NCBI GenBank assembly: GCA_018268655.1
Contig: JAFDWC010000005.1
Coordinates: forward strand, 1-46,839
Length of the DNA stretch: 46,839 nucleotides
Reading direction: 5' to 3'
From: Actinomycetota bacterium
Lineage (GTDB): Bacteria; Actinomycetota; Thermoleophilia; Solirubrobacterales; 70-9
Both the position numbers and the translations under genes were made by a program. Of the stretch, positions 8,104 through 16,696 are shown piece by piece (position 1 is the first letter of the stretch; each line of letters starts with the position of its first letter). The notes below the pieces were generated by a model. The model searched no databases and was not told the origin of the DNA. It saw only the letters and a list, made by a program, of their open reading frames with translations.

Positions 8104-8957
8104 AGCTCGGCCTGCGGAGCCGCGGATCGCGCGGACGGAAGCGGAGCATCGCCCTCTGGTGTGGCGTGGGTCTCTTCGTTGCCGTCGTTCTGCTCTCGAT
8201 CCTCGTCCCGATATTCTCGGCGTACGGCCCTAACCAGTTGGTCGCCAAGCCCTTCCAGGCGCCGTCGGCCTCCCATCTGTTCGGAACCGACGCACTCGGA
8301 CGGGACCTCTTCGTTCGTGTCTGGGCTGGGGGTCGACTCGACCTGGCGATCGCGTTCATCGTGGTCGGCATTTCGTTCCTCGTCGGAACCCTGATCGGGA
8401 TCGCAACGGGCGCAAGCCATCGGCGGTGGCTGGACAGCTTGGTGATGCGCTTCATCGACGCGCTGATCGCGTTTCCGTTCCTCGTCCTGATTCTGGCCCT
8501 GATAGTCGTCGTCGGTCGAGATCGGTCCGCCTGGGTCCTTCCGGCGGGAGCACCCGCGATCATCATCGCGATCCTGCTGATTGATTGGTCGATCTACGGC
8601 CGCCTGGCGCGCGGGGAGACGCTGTCGCTGCGCTCGCGTGACTTCGTCACCGCTGGGCAAATGATCGGCTACCCACAGCGGCGGATCGTGTCCCGACACC
8701 TGCTGCCTGGGGTGATGCGGATCACCGCCGCCTACGCGGTGGCCGACGTGATCCTGGTTATCGTCGCGACGGCGTCGCTGTCCTTCCTGGGGGCCGGGGT
8801 CCAGGCTCCGACCGCCGAGTGGGGGAGCATCATGTACGAAGGCCGCACCGTCCTCGCCAACGCCTGGTGGGTCAGCGTCATCCCCGGGGTGGTCCTTGCA
8901 TTCACTGGACTGGCAGTCGGTCTGATCGCTGACGCCCTGCTGAACGTCGAGCGATGA
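8100..8957 (+). CDS. ABC transporter permease (DppC/OppC type)
   Basis: The protein has 285 residues. The first hydrophobic helix begins near residue 18, followed by the DppC hallmark HLFGTDALGRDLFVRV and a GGR(T/L)S-like segment. The ATPase-contact loop is SRDFVTAGQMIG, followed by RRIVSRHLLPG, and TASLSFLGAGVQAPTAEWG closes the family pattern. It pairs with the upstream permease to form the channel of the importer. ATG 8100 overlaps the previous stop by four bases, and its own end overlaps the first ATPase gene in the same way. Confidence 0.93.
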   Translation: MKLGLRSRGSRGRKRSIALWCGVGLFVAVVLLSILVPIFSAYGPNQLVAKPFQAPSASHLFGTDALGRDLFVRVWAGGRLDLAIAFIVVGISFLVGTLIGIATGASHRRWLDSLVMRFIDALIAFPFLVLILALIVVVGRDRSAWVLPAGAPAIIIAILLIDWSIYGRLARGETLSLRSRDFVTAGQMIGYPQRRIVSRHLLPGVMRITAAYAVADVILVIVATASLSFLGAGVQAPTAEWGSIMYEGRTVLANAWWVSVIPGVVLAFTGLAVGLIADALLNVER

Positions 8958-9916
8958 CCGAGACGCTGCTGCACATCGATCACCTCGCGGTCGAGATCGC
9001 CGGCCACCGCGCGCTCCACGATGTCGTCCTCGATGTTCCGTTCGGTGGCAGCGTCGGAATCGTGGGGGAGACGGGTTCGGGCAAGAGCCTGACCTGCAGG
9101 GCCGCTCTTGGCCTGCTGGGAAGCATCGGCGGCAGTGTCGTCGCCGGCGAGGCGACCTTCGACGGGATGGATCTGCTCACCCTCCCCGAGCGGAAATGGC
9201 GCGAGATACGCCGGTACAGCATCGGTTTCGTGCCGCAGACCTCGCTGGTCTCGCTGGATCCGGTGATGAGGGTCGGCGGCCAGATGGCGGAGGCGGTGCG
9301 CATCGTCGACGGTCGGGCAGAGGCGAAGGAGCGATGCAGGGAGCTCCTCGAGGCGGTGGAGATGCCGCGGGCTGAGCAGGTGTTGTCTTCCTACCCGCAC
9401 GAGCTGTCAGGCGGAATGCGGCAGCGGGTGATGATCGCCCTGGCACTGGTGGGTCGACCGAAGCTGCTGGTCGCGGACGAGGCGACGACGGCGCTTGACG
9501 TGACGATTCAACGGGCGATTCTCGAACTGCTCGATCGGCTGCGGCGGGAGCTCGACATGGCGTTGGTCCTGGTGACGCACGACCTCTCGGTGGTTGAGGC
9601 GTCCTGCGAGACGATGACGGTGATGTATGCGGGCGCCACCGTCGAGCGCGGGCCCGCGGCCGAGATCTGCGCCCGGCCGATCCATCCCTACTCGCGAGCG
9701 CTGATCGCCGCGCAGCCGTCGATGGCGGGGGCCACCACGAGGCTGGCCGCTCTTTCCGGGGCGCCGCCCGAGCTCGGTGAGATCCCCGACGGCTGTTCGT
9801 TCGCTCCCCGCTGCCCGTTTGCCACCGATGTATGTCGCGGCGGGCAGCTCTCCCTGACTCCGGTTGCGCCGGGGCGCGAAGTCTCCTGCCGCCGGCTCGA
9901 TGAGGTGCTCCAGTGA
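8954..9916 (+). CDS. ABC transporter ATP-binding protein (DppD/OppD type)
   Basis: The product has 320 residues. It has Walker A GETGSGKS, the signature LSGGMRQRV, Walker B LLVADEATTALD and the switch His in VTHDLS. The C-terminal oligopeptide-transporter domain with the Cys pattern CSFAPRCPFATDVC is present. It should form a heterodimer with the next gene product and power uptake through the two permeases. Both ends overlap neighbours by four bases (ATGA, GTGA). A leucine replaces a usual Q-loop neighbour (PQTSLVSLDPVM), which is within family variation. Confidence 0.94.
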   Translation: MTETLLHIDHLAVEIAGHRALHDVVLDVPFGGSVGIVGETGSGKSLTCRAALGLLGSIGGSVVAGEATFDGMDLLTLPERKWREIRRYSIGFVPQTSLVSLDPVMRVGGQMAEAVRIVDGRAEAKERCRELLEAVEMPRAEQVLSSYPHELSGGMRQRVMIALALVGRPKLLVADEATTALDVTIQRAILELLDRLRRELDMALVLVTHDLSVVEASCETMTVMYAGATVERGPAAEICARPIHPYSRALIAAQPSMAGATTRLAALSGAPPELGEIPDGCSFAPRCPFATDVCRGGQLSLTPVAPGREVSCRRLDEVLQ

Positions 9917-10857
9917 GCAGCCTGCTCGAAACTCGCGACGTCACCGTCCGCTACCGCCAGGATGGACCAGCCGCGGTGGCTGGCGCGAGCGCCCGGATCG
10001 ACGCCGGCGAGGCGCTCGGCATCGTCGGCGAGAGCGGCAGCGGCAAGTCCACGTTTGCCAAGGTGCTTGCGGGTGTCCTCGCCCCCAGCGGCGGCGAGGT
10101 CCAGGTCAAGGGGCGGAGATGGCAGGAGGTGAAGCGCCGGGATCCGATCCGCCGAACCGTGCAGATGATCTTCCAGGACCCCTACGGTGCGTTGAATCCC
10201 TGGATGTCCGCCCGGGAGACGGTGGCGGAGGTGTTCCGTTTCTGGGAGCGTCAGTCTCGTGCGCAGGCGGTCGAGCAGGCCGAGGCCCTCCTCGCCGAAA
10301 TGGGCCTCAGCAAGGGCGCGATGGCGCGGCGCCCGGGCGAGCTGAGCGGCGGTCAGTGCCAGCGTGTGGGCATCGCCCGTGCCCTCGCCTGTAGTCCTGA
10401 CGTGTTGATTGCCGACGAGCCGACCTCAGCCCTCGACGTGTCGGTGCAGGCACAGATCCTGAACATCTTGGTCGGTCTTCGCGAGACTCGTGGACTCGCC
10501 ATCGTCCTCATCTCCCACGACCTCGCGGTGGTTCGGTACGTAAGCGAGAACGCCTTGGTGATGTACGCGGGTCAGGTTGTGGAGCGAGGCCCGACGGCGG
10601 ACCTACTCGGCTCCCCCTGGCATCCCTACACCAAGATTCTGATGGACGCGATTCCCGGCGGGACGGGCGATCTCAAGCCGGTGCGAAACGAGATCGGCGA
10701 CGGCCACCCCTGCTGTTTCGCGGCCCGCTGCCCGAGACTACAGGCGGATTGCCAGAGCCTCTCGGAGGAGGCGGGCCCCCGCGAGGGGGACCGCGTCGCC
10801 CACTGCATGCATCCGCTTCCCGAGCGTTCAGAACAGATCGAGCAGCGCGCGCAATAG
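9913..10857 (+). CDS. ABC transporter ATP-binding protein (DppF/OppF type)
   Basis: The product has 314 residues from GTG 9913, overlapping the preceding stop. Walker A is GESGSGKS, the Q-loop region FQDPYGALNPW is typical of DppF, the signature is LSGGQCQRVGIA, Walker B is VLIADEPTSALD and the switch His is in ISHDLA. The C-terminal CCFAARCPRLQADC segment matches the OppD/F C-terminal domain. It completes the importer that begins with the binding protein at 3904. A RidA gene follows after 48 bases on the same strand, so transporter and metabolism genes may be cotranscribed. Confidence 0.94.
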   Translation: MSSLLETRDVTVRYRQDGPAAVAGASARIDAGEALGIVGESGSGKSTFAKVLAGVLAPSGGEVQVKGRRWQEVKRRDPIRRTVQMIFQDPYGALNPWMSARETVAEVFRFWERQSRAQAVEQAEALLAEMGLSKGAMARRPGELSGGQCQRVGIARALACSPDVLIADEPTSALDVSVQAQILNILVGLRETRGLAIVLISHDLAVVRYVSENALVMYAGQVVERGPTADLLGSPWHPYTKILMDAIPGGTGDLKPVRNEIGDGHPCCFAARCPRLQADCQSLSEEAGPREGDRVAHCMHPLPERSEQIEQRAQ

Positions 10858-10905
10858 CGCGGTGCCCCCCAGCGTCTTCTAGAAATCGACAATGAGGAGT
10901 GAGGA

Positions 10906-11283
10906 ATGCAGAAGCTGACGATCCCTGGGTCCGTAGGAGCGCCGCTTAGCGCCGCAACTGTCATCGACGGAATTATCTACACCTCGGGACACGTGGGCGC
11001 TGATCGTGAGACTGGCCGGATCGCAGAGGGCTTCGGCGATCAGATGCATTGCGCTATGCGCAACCTTCAAACAACGCTGGAGGCATCCGGCGGCTCGCTC
11101 GAGACGATCGCGAAGGCACTGATTTTCGTCACTGACTCCTCTTACTTCGACGAGATGAACGCGACCTATCGGGAATACATCGCCTCGCCGGTGCCCGCGC
11201 GATCCACGATCGTGACGGCGCTCGCGGATCCCACGCTCCTGTTCGAGATCGAGGTCGTCGCACACGTGCTGGAGCCCGCATGA
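10906..11283 (+). CDS. RidA-family (YjgF/UK114) protein
   Basis: The protein has 125 residues, the usual length for the family. ATG 10906 is preceded by GAGGAGTGAGGA. Features include VIDGIIYTSGHVG near the N terminus and PARSTIVTAL near the C terminus, containing the conserved arginine that in RidA binds the substrate carboxylate. RidA hydrolyses reactive enamine/imine intermediates; cluster relatives often act as dedicated deaminases in the breakdown of nitrogen compounds. The gene is coupled (ATGA) to the downstream aldolase, consistent with successive steps on one intermediate. Which imine is formed here is unknown. Confidence 0.92.
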   Translation: MQKLTIPGSVGAPLSAATVIDGIIYTSGHVGADRETGRIAEGFGDQMHCAMRNLQTTLEASGGSLETIAKALIFVTDSSYFDEMNATYREYIASPVPARSTIVTALADPTLLFEIEVVAHVLEPA

Positions 11284-12023
11284 GTGGGCTGCGAGCTGAG
11301 CTGTCCAACGGGCAACCGCTGATCGGCACGTTTGTCTGCACGGGGAGTCCGATGGTGACCGAGATCTGCGCCCAGGCGATCGACTGGGTGGCAATCGACC
11401 TAGAGCACGGCGCCGATGCGGAACTTCTCGGGTTGGTGCAGGCGGCTGACTGCGGCGGCGCGTTCAGCGTCGTCCGCGTGCCGGCGCTCGGATCGAGCGC
11501 GGTCGGACGGGCGCTGGACGCGGGCGCGGACGGAGTGATGTTCCCCTGGATCGACACAGCGGAGCAGGCCAAGGCCGCGGTTGCCCAGACTCGCTTTGGG
11601 CCCGAGGGCCAGCGAGGGTTCTCGCCGATTGCGCGCGCTTACGGCTACAGCCGGAACGTTGCCGCAGGGCTTTCCGAGCCGCCGCTCGTGATCGCCCAGA
11701 TCGAGTCCGCCGCCGCGGTGGACGCGGCCGCGTCGATTGCCGCGATCGAGGGGATCGACGTCCTCTTCGTCGGCCCGGGCGACCTTGGAAGGGACCTGAG
11801 TCGCGTATCCAGCGACGTGCCCACGCTGTTAGAGAAGGCGATCGATGGAGTGATTGCGGGCGCCAACGCCGCGGGAAAGGTCGCGGGCCTGCTGGTCGAG
11901 GACGTCGCAAGCGCTCGGACATGGATCTCTCGAGGCGCGGCATTTGTCGCGATCGGCGGCGACATCGGCTACGTAATCGCCGCTACCGACGGAATTGGGA
12001 GCCTGGCAAAGCGGCGCGCCTGA
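11280..12023 (+). CDS. HpcH/HpaI-family aldolase
   Basis: This is a 247-residue class II aldolase of the HpcH/HpaI family, which cleaves 4-hydroxy-2-oxo acids to pyruvate (or a related oxoacid) plus an aldehyde. Seen are WVAIDLEHG, the catalytic Arg context VVRVP, the metal-binding Glu in QIESAAAV and Asp in VGPGDLG, and GADGVMFPWI. The start overlaps the RidA stop. As the last gene of the plus-strand run it would supply the central-metabolism product of the pathway. The exact hydroxy-oxo acid cannot be read from sequence. Confidence 0.93.
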   Translation: MSGLRAELSNGQPLIGTFVCTGSPMVTEICAQAIDWVAIDLEHGADAELLGLVQAADCGGAFSVVRVPALGSSAVGRALDAGADGVMFPWIDTAEQAKAAVAQTRFGPEGQRGFSPIARAYGYSRNVAAGLSEPPLVIAQIESAAAVDAAASIAAIEGIDVLFVGPGDLGRDLSRVSSDVPTLLEKAIDGVIAGANAAGKVAGLLVEDVASARTWISRGAAFVAIGGDIGYVIAATDGIGSLAKRRA

Positions 12024-12059
12024 CTGAACCGGCCTACCCTCGCTGACTCTCGGTGGGAC

Positions 12060-12114
12060 TGCACTGACCGAGCGGAAGCGTGTAAAGGGGGAGCACGTCC
12101 GCTCGGCCGGTGCA
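12060..12114. terminator. Bidirectional hairpin terminator
   Basis: Between the convergent aldolase and YCII genes lies a long stem: CCGAGCGGA (12068-12076) pairs perfectly with TCCGCTCGG (12098-12106), extended after a 3-base mismatch by TGCAC (12060-12064) with GTGCA (12110-12114). No T tract is present. The position supports termination from both sides. Confidence 0.6.
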
Positions 12115-12125
12115 GACGCCGGGTA

Positions 12126-12482
12126 TCAGTCGTCGAACGTCATCACCGGCCGGATCTCGACCGAGCCGCCGTGGACGAGGTTGGGCATCGCGGCGGCTCG
12201 TTTCAGCGCAGCGTCGCGGTCGGGAACGTCGATTACGTAGAAGCCGATGAGCGGATCTTTCGTGTCGAGGAAGGGGCCCTCGGTTATGACCGGTTCGCCG
12301 CTGTCTTGGCTGACCGTGGTCGCGGTGGAGGGCGGCTGCAGTGCGTCCTCGAACATGAGGATGCCCTCCGCGCGCAGTTCGTTGGTTTTCGCATACCAGC
12401 GGGCGTTCTCGGCATCGGCCTCTGGGGAGCCGACGAGGCCGTCAGGTACGCCTCCAAAGATAAACAGCATGTATTTTGCCAT
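12126..12482 (-). CDS. YCII-related domain protein
   Basis: The product has 118 residues. The pattern MAKYMLFIFG at the start, then VITEGPFLDTKDPLIGFYVI and DVPDRDAALKRAAAMP near the C terminus, matches the YCII/DGPF family of small alpha/beta barrels. Some members are found next to ECF sigma factors, others in catabolic clusters; catalytic roles are mostly unproven. The start ATG overlaps the stop of the upstream nitrilase-like gene by one base (TGATG), so the two are cotranslated from the promoter near 13400. Confidence 0.88.
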   Translation of the reverse strand: MAKYMLFIFGGVPDGLVGSPEADAENARWYAKTNELRAEGILMFEDALQPPSTATTVSQDSGEPVITEGPFLDTKDPLIGFYVIDVPDRDAALKRAAAMPNLVHGGSVEIRPVMTFDD

Positions 12483-13363
12483 CAGAGTCTCCTTTGTTGT
12501 TCTCGGCGGGGATGGGATTGGGATTCAGTCTCGGCCATGACGCGCCGCGCCAGCCGCGCGTTGGCCAGGGAGGGAAGCTCGCGCCGAATGCGCTCCTGGG
12601 CCTCGAGATCGAGGTCAGCCACTACGTAGCCGACACGGTCGGGTGCAGTGGCGAGCACGATGCCCCATGGATCCGCGATCAGCGAGCGCCCGCCGGACCG
12701 CATGTCGCCCGGGTGTGGGCCGATCTGGTTGGCGCCGATGACGAAGGCCTGCTGCTCGATCGCCCGCGCACGCAGCAGGATCTCCCAGTGATCCCGCGTC
12801 GTGGGAACCTTGAAAGCGGCCGGCACCAGCAGGATGCGGGCGCCACGAAGCGCCAGGGCCCTATATAGCTCTGGGAAGCGCACGTCGTAGCAGATGCTGA
12901 GGCCCAGCTCGACTCCGTCAGCCGTGACCGAGGTGACGATCTCCTCGCCTGGCTCCTCCACCGCCGACTCGCAGTATTCCCTGCCGTCGAGATCGGCGTC
13001 GAACATGTGCATCTTGCGATAGACGGCCTTCAGCTCTCCGTCTGGTCCGATATGGAGCGAGGTGTTGCGCAGCTTCTCCTCGCCTTCGACGCGCTCGGAG
13101 TAAGAGCCCGCGACGAGGTCGATCGAGAGTGCGCGAGCCAACTCCCGGATATCGCTGACGATCGGTCCGTCGAGCGCCTCGGCACCGGCGCGCAGATCCT
13201 TCTCGGACCCCAGCAGCGCCCACTTCTCGGGGAGGACGACCAGCTTGGCCCCGTCGGCGGCGGCGGCGCGCACCTGCTCGTGCGCGGTCCGGATGTTGGT
13301 GGCGAGGTCGGCCGTCGTGTTCACCTGCACGGCCGCGACTCTCAAACTCGACGTTCCGTCCAT
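12482..13363 (-). CDS. Carbon-nitrogen hydrolase (nitrilase superfamily amidase)
   Basis: The product has 293 residues. The catalytic triad is visible: Glu46 in VVLPEKW, Lys117 in YRKMHMFD and Cys158 in SICYDVRFPELYR. The last two motifs are those of the omega-amidase/Nit2-like branch rather than true nitrilases. Such enzymes hydrolyse omega-amides of 2-oxo acids, N-carbamoyl groups or other small amides. ATG 13363 follows GGAGGTGAG. Divergent from the first P450 with an operator copy between them, it would release ammonia from an amide intermediate; substrate is inferred only by class. Confidence 0.92.
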   Translation of the reverse strand: MDGTSSLRVAAVQVNTTADLATNIRTAHEQVRAAAADGAKLVVLPEKWALLGSEKDLRAGAEALDGPIVSDIRELARALSIDLVAGSYSERVEGEEKLRNTSLHIGPDGELKAVYRKMHMFDADLDGREYCESAVEEPGEEIVTSVTADGVELGLSICYDVRFPELYRALALRGARILLVPAAFKVPTTRDHWEILLRARAIEQQAFVIGANQIGPHPGDMRSGGRSLIADPWGIVLATAPDRVGYVVADLDLEAQERIRRELPSLANARLARRVMAETESQSHPRREQQRRL

Positions 13364-13400
13364 CGGTCCAACTCACCTCCGCAGTGGGTCACGTTCGATG

Positions 13401-13417
13401 TTTGCTAAAATATCAAA
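13401..13417. promoter_or_regulatory. Candidate GntR operator, copy 3
   Basis: TTTGCTAAAATATCAAA is a near-perfect 7-3-7 palindrome with one half-site mismatch. It lies in the 86-bp gap between the divergent nitrilase-like and P450 genes. TAAAAT at 13406-13411 is a good -10 element for the P450 direction, so binding there would block RNA polymerase. Confidence 0.6.
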
Positions 13418-13449
13418 CTGCGAAGCAAGCTAGGGATCGGAGACCTCGC

Positions 13450-14661
13450 GTGGACCTACCTGAGGAATTGAGACTGGATTCGCCTGGGTTCCTGGCATCT
13501 CGTCCACACCGCGTCCTCGCGGCGCTTCGCAGGGACGCGCCTGTCTACTTCGACGAACGCACCGGCGCCTGGCTTCTCTCGCGGCACGACGACGTCCTGT
13601 ACGCCCTCCGCGATCCGCGGATCTTCTCTTCGAGGTATGGCACCTCGCCGGATGAGCGCGAGCACCCGGAGTTGGTCGACACCCACAAGGTGGTCGGCAG
13701 CGAGTTCCTCTTGACCACGGATCCTCCGCGTCACACGGAGCTGCGCAACATCTTCAAACCGGGCTTCAGCCGGGCCGCGTTCGACTCCTGGGAGGTCCGA
13801 CTCCGGAGGTGTGTCCGCGAGACGTTGGACGAGCTGCCGGCGGCTGAGCCATTCGACGCCTACGAGAACCTGGCGAGAACGATCTCGCTGATGGCGATCT
13901 GTGACTTCGTCGGCATCCCCCGTGCCGACGCCGGCTGGGTCAGGGCGGCGGCGGCGGAGTGGACGCCCGCACCGAGGTTGGCCACGGTTTCATCGATTGC
14001 GACCAAGACGAACCTGACGTTGGAGGAGTACTTCACCTACCTCCTGGCTGATCGAGCTCGGCAGCCAAGGGACGATCTACTGACGGCGATTGCCGGGCGG
14101 GACGACGATGATGCGCTGCTCGCGACGAAGCTGATGTTTTGCATCGATACATTCGTCGCCGGCGATGAGCCGACCGCCGAGGGCATCGCGGGCGGCCTGG
14201 GGGCGCTGATCGAGTACCCCTCGCAGGCGGAGTTGCTGCTCTCGGACGCCGCGCTGGTCCCTGGCGCTGTCGAGGAGATTCTCCGCTGGGTGAGTCCGAT
14301 TCCCCTGATGTGTCGGACGACGATGCAGGACGTCGAGATCCGGGACGCCGTCATCCCCGCGAATTCCTACGTCTATCTCCTTCTCGTCGCGGCGAATCGG
14401 GACGACGAGGTCTGGGAGCGTGCCGATCAGTTCGAGGTCCGGAGACCGAATGCCGCCAAGAACGTGAGCTTCGGCAGGAACGCCCATGCCTGTATCGGAG
14501 CCGGGATCGTGCGCCGAGTGCTCAGGGTCCTGCTCGAGGAGCTCATCGCTCGGTTCGAGGGTGTTCGGGCAGCGGGGCCGGTCGAACGCAGGCAGAACAA
14601 GCACATGCCGTTCATCACCAAGATGCCCGTCGTCCTGGAAGCTCGATCGGGGCCCCGGTAG
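13450..14661 (+). CDS. Cytochrome P450 (first)
   Basis: This is a soluble bacterial P450 of 403 residues. GTG 13450 is chosen because GGAG precedes it by 7 bases and the upstream in-frame GTG (13384) lies before the operator. The I-helix oxygen-activation motif is AGDEPT at 237-242, the K-helix ExxR is E276-R279, and the heme loop FGRNAHACIGAG gives the thiolate ligand Cys348. It would hydroxylate or demethylate the pathway substrate, using electrons from a ferredoxin not encoded nearby. Its stop is 5 bases from the end of the convergent regulator gene. Confidence 0.95.
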   Translation: MDLPEELRLDSPGFLASRPHRVLAALRRDAPVYFDERTGAWLLSRHDDVLYALRDPRIFSSRYGTSPDEREHPELVDTHKVVGSEFLLTTDPPRHTELRNIFKPGFSRAAFDSWEVRLRRCVRETLDELPAAEPFDAYENLARTISLMAICDFVGIPRADAGWVRAAAAEWTPAPRLATVSSIATKTNLTLEEYFTYLLADRARQPRDDLLTAIAGRDDDDALLATKLMFCIDTFVAGDEPTAEGIAGGLGALIEYPSQAELLLSDAALVPGAVEEILRWVSPIPLMCRTTMQDVEIRDAVIPANSYVYLLLVAANRDDEVWERADQFEVRRPNAAKNVSFGRNAHACIGAGIVRRVLRVLLEELIARFEGVRAAGPVERRQNKHMPFITKMPVVLEARSGPR

Positions 14662-14666
14662 GGGGC

Positions 14667-15392
14667 TCAGCCGAGCAGGTCGTCTGCCGTTGGCAGGACC
14701 TTCGGCGAGGCGCCGTCTTCCTGGGAGGCCAAAGACGCGGCGACGATTTCGTAGCTCGTATTGAGGTGCTCGACTATCAGCTGCACCGCCGACGAGCTGT
14801 CCCCGGCCTCGACAGCCTCGAGCATGGCGAGGTGCGATTCCGCCTCGGGCTCGATTAAGTGCTCAGGATGGCGCATCGCCGAGCCGCGATAGCGCTCGCT
14901 ATTGCGCCACACAGGCCAGATCGAGTGCACCAGCCAGGTCGAGCCAGAAGTTTCGTAGAGGGTGAAGTGAAAGCGCTCGTGGGCGTCGCGTGAGGTGAGG
15001 AGATCGCCGAGCTCGAGCCGCACTCGCCGTTCGCTCAGTGCCACCCTGGCGCGCCTGGCGTCGTCGGCCGAGATGCCGCGTTTCGCGGCCTCGCTGAGTG
15101 CGATCGCCTCCAGATGAACACGCGTGAAGTAGGTGTCGTAGAGATCGTCGAGCGATAGGGGGCGGACCCACGCTCCTTTGTGGGCGATGATTTCCACCAG
15201 ACCGAGCGACTCGAGACGCTGAATCGCCTCGCGGATCGGCATCATGCTCATGCCCAGCTGCTTGGACAGGTCCTGAAGCCGCAGGGGGGACCCGGGCGGA
15301 ATCGTCCCGTCCATGATGCCCTGGAAAAGAGCCGCCTCCGCTCCGTCGGCGGCAGTTGCCCTAGGCGGTGGCTTGAGCACTGCCCCCTCCAT
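14667..15392 (-). CDS. GntR-family regulator, FCD subfamily (probable regulator of the island)
   Basis: The protein has 241 residues from ATG 15392; GTG 15380, with GGAGGGGG just ahead, is an equally good start. The N-terminal winged helix covers about 20-85, with the recognition region QDLSKQLGMSMMPIREAIQRL and then LVEIIAHKGAWVRP, both typical of GntR. The C-terminal helical FCD ligand domain follows, including HERFHFTLYE and a terminal HL-rich helix that usually holds metal or acid ligands. It follows the second P450 after 11 bases and so shares its promoter, giving likely autoregulation. The recurrent TATCAAA palindromes are its probable operators. Confidence 0.92.
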   Translation of the reverse strand: MEGAVLKPPPRATAADGAEAALFQGIMDGTIPPGSPLRLQDLSKQLGMSMMPIREAIQRLESLGLVEIIAHKGAWVRPLSLDDLYDTYFTRVHLEAIALSEAAKRGISADDARRARVALSERRVRLELGDLLTSRDAHERFHFTLYETSGSTWLVHSIWPVWRNSERYRGSAMRHPEHLIEPEAESHLAMLEAVEAGDSSSAVQLIVEHLNTSYEIVAASLASQEDGASPKVLPTADDLLG

Positions 15393-15403
15393 CGGTTGCA
15401 AGA

Positions 15404-16696
15404 TTATCTGCCCACTCGGCCGAGATGGCCAGACGGGGCTGGTTGTCCGGGCGTCCACTCGAGCTGCAGTCGCTCGACGCCTTGGCTGACAGGTGACGCC
15501 GGGTAGACGAGTTCCTGTTCGTCGGCCAAGCGCAGGTCGGGAAGTCGCTCCAGCAGCAGCTCGAGCGCGATTCTCAGCTCGGCACGGGCAAGCGGGGCGC
15601 CGATGCAGAAGTGCGTGCCCTTGCCAAAAGCGAGGTGATCTTTGTTGTTGGGGCGGCTCAGCTCGAACTCGTCGGGTCGCGGGAAGATCCGCTCGTCATG
15701 GTTCGCCGCTCCCCAGAGCAGCCAAACCGTCGCTCCCTCGGGCAGCGTGACCCCTCCCAGCTCGACCTCGCGGGTCGTGGTTCGGAACAGGCCTCGGATC
15801 GACGACTTGATCCGCAGGACCTCCTCGATTGCCGGGCCGATCAGAGCCGGGTTGGAGCGGACCGCCTGCAAGCGCTCCGGCTCGGACAGCAGAATCAGCA
15901 GCAGGTTGCCGAGGAGGTCGGTGGTGGTGACATTTCCTCCGATCAGCAGTTGCGCGGTAAGGCTGATGATCTGCTCGTTGCTGAGCTGGGTGGTCTCCTC
16001 ACCGCCGTCGACGAGGCGGCTCAAGAGGTCGTCCCGCGGGTCCTGCCTGCGCTCGGCGATTCGCTCCTGCAGATACTCATTCAGCTCCGCATGACAGGTG
16101 GCGCAGCGGATGAATTCGTCCTCGTCGAGGTTTGGGTTGGACATCAGGAAGGCCGCATGGGACCAGCGCTGGAAGTCTGGAAGGTCATTCTCATCGACCC
16201 CCAGGAAGCGAGCGATGACGGTCACCGGAAGTGGGACGGCGAAGCGCCCGACGATGTCGACCGCGCCGTCGTCGACGAAGCTCTCGAGCAGCGAGGTCGC
16301 GATCTCCCGGATCGCCGGTTCCATCACCGTGACGTGACGGGGAGTCAGGCTTCGGTTGGCGATCTTGCGGATGCGTGAGTGCTCCGGAGGGTCACTGTTG
16401 ATCAGGGACGGGTATGCCTGCGGGAAGCCGTTGGGAAGGCGATCGCTGAGGTGCTCAGGTACGGGCCGGAAGTTGAGCGAGTCACGAGAGCTGAATACCT
16501 CGTTGTTGCGAGCCGCCTCGAGGATCTCGGCCTGCCCCGTGACGGCCCAGAAGCCTGCCTTGGAGACGTAGAAGACCGGTGCCTCGCGCTGAGAGAGCCG
16601 CCATAGCGGATATGGATCCGCGAGGTGGTCGGGAGCAAACGGGTCGTAGTCGTGGAGTGCGGGGCAGAGGCCCGCACTCGGGTCCCGATTTGGCAT
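15404..16696 (-). CDS. Cytochrome P450 (second)
   Basis: The product has 430 residues. Motifs are the N-terminal DPYPLWRLSQREAPVFY, I-helix IGGNVTTTD, K-helix ExxR (E292-R295) and the heme loop HLAFGKGTHFCIGAPLARAE with Cys364. The I-helix acidic residue of the usual AGxET/AGHET pattern is replaced by Asn-Val, seen in some actinobacterial P450s. It differs clearly from the first P450, so the two probably oxidise different positions or intermediates. The promoter is a strong TTGACA-N17-TACAGT ending six bases before the ATG, suggesting a nearly leaderless transcript. Confidence 0.95.
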   Translation of the reverse strand: MPNRDPSAGLCPALHDYDPFAPDHLADPYPLWRLSQREAPVFYVSKAGFWAVTGQAEILEAARNNEVFSSRDSLNFRPVPEHLSDRLPNGFPQAYPSLINSDPPEHSRIRKIANRSLTPRHVTVMEPAIREIATSLLESFVDDGAVDIVGRFAVPLPVTVIARFLGVDENDLPDFQRWSHAAFLMSNPNLDEDEFIRCATCHAELNEYLQERIAERRQDPRDDLLSRLVDGGEETTQLSNEQIISLTAQLLIGGNVTTTDLLGNLLLILLSEPERLQAVRSNPALIGPAIEEVLRIKSSIRGLFRTTTREVELGGVTLPEGATVWLLWGAANHDERIFPRPDEFELSRPNNKDHLAFGKGTHFCIGAPLARAELRIALELLLERLPDLRLADEQELVYPASPVSQGVERLQLEWTPGQPAPSGHLGRVGR

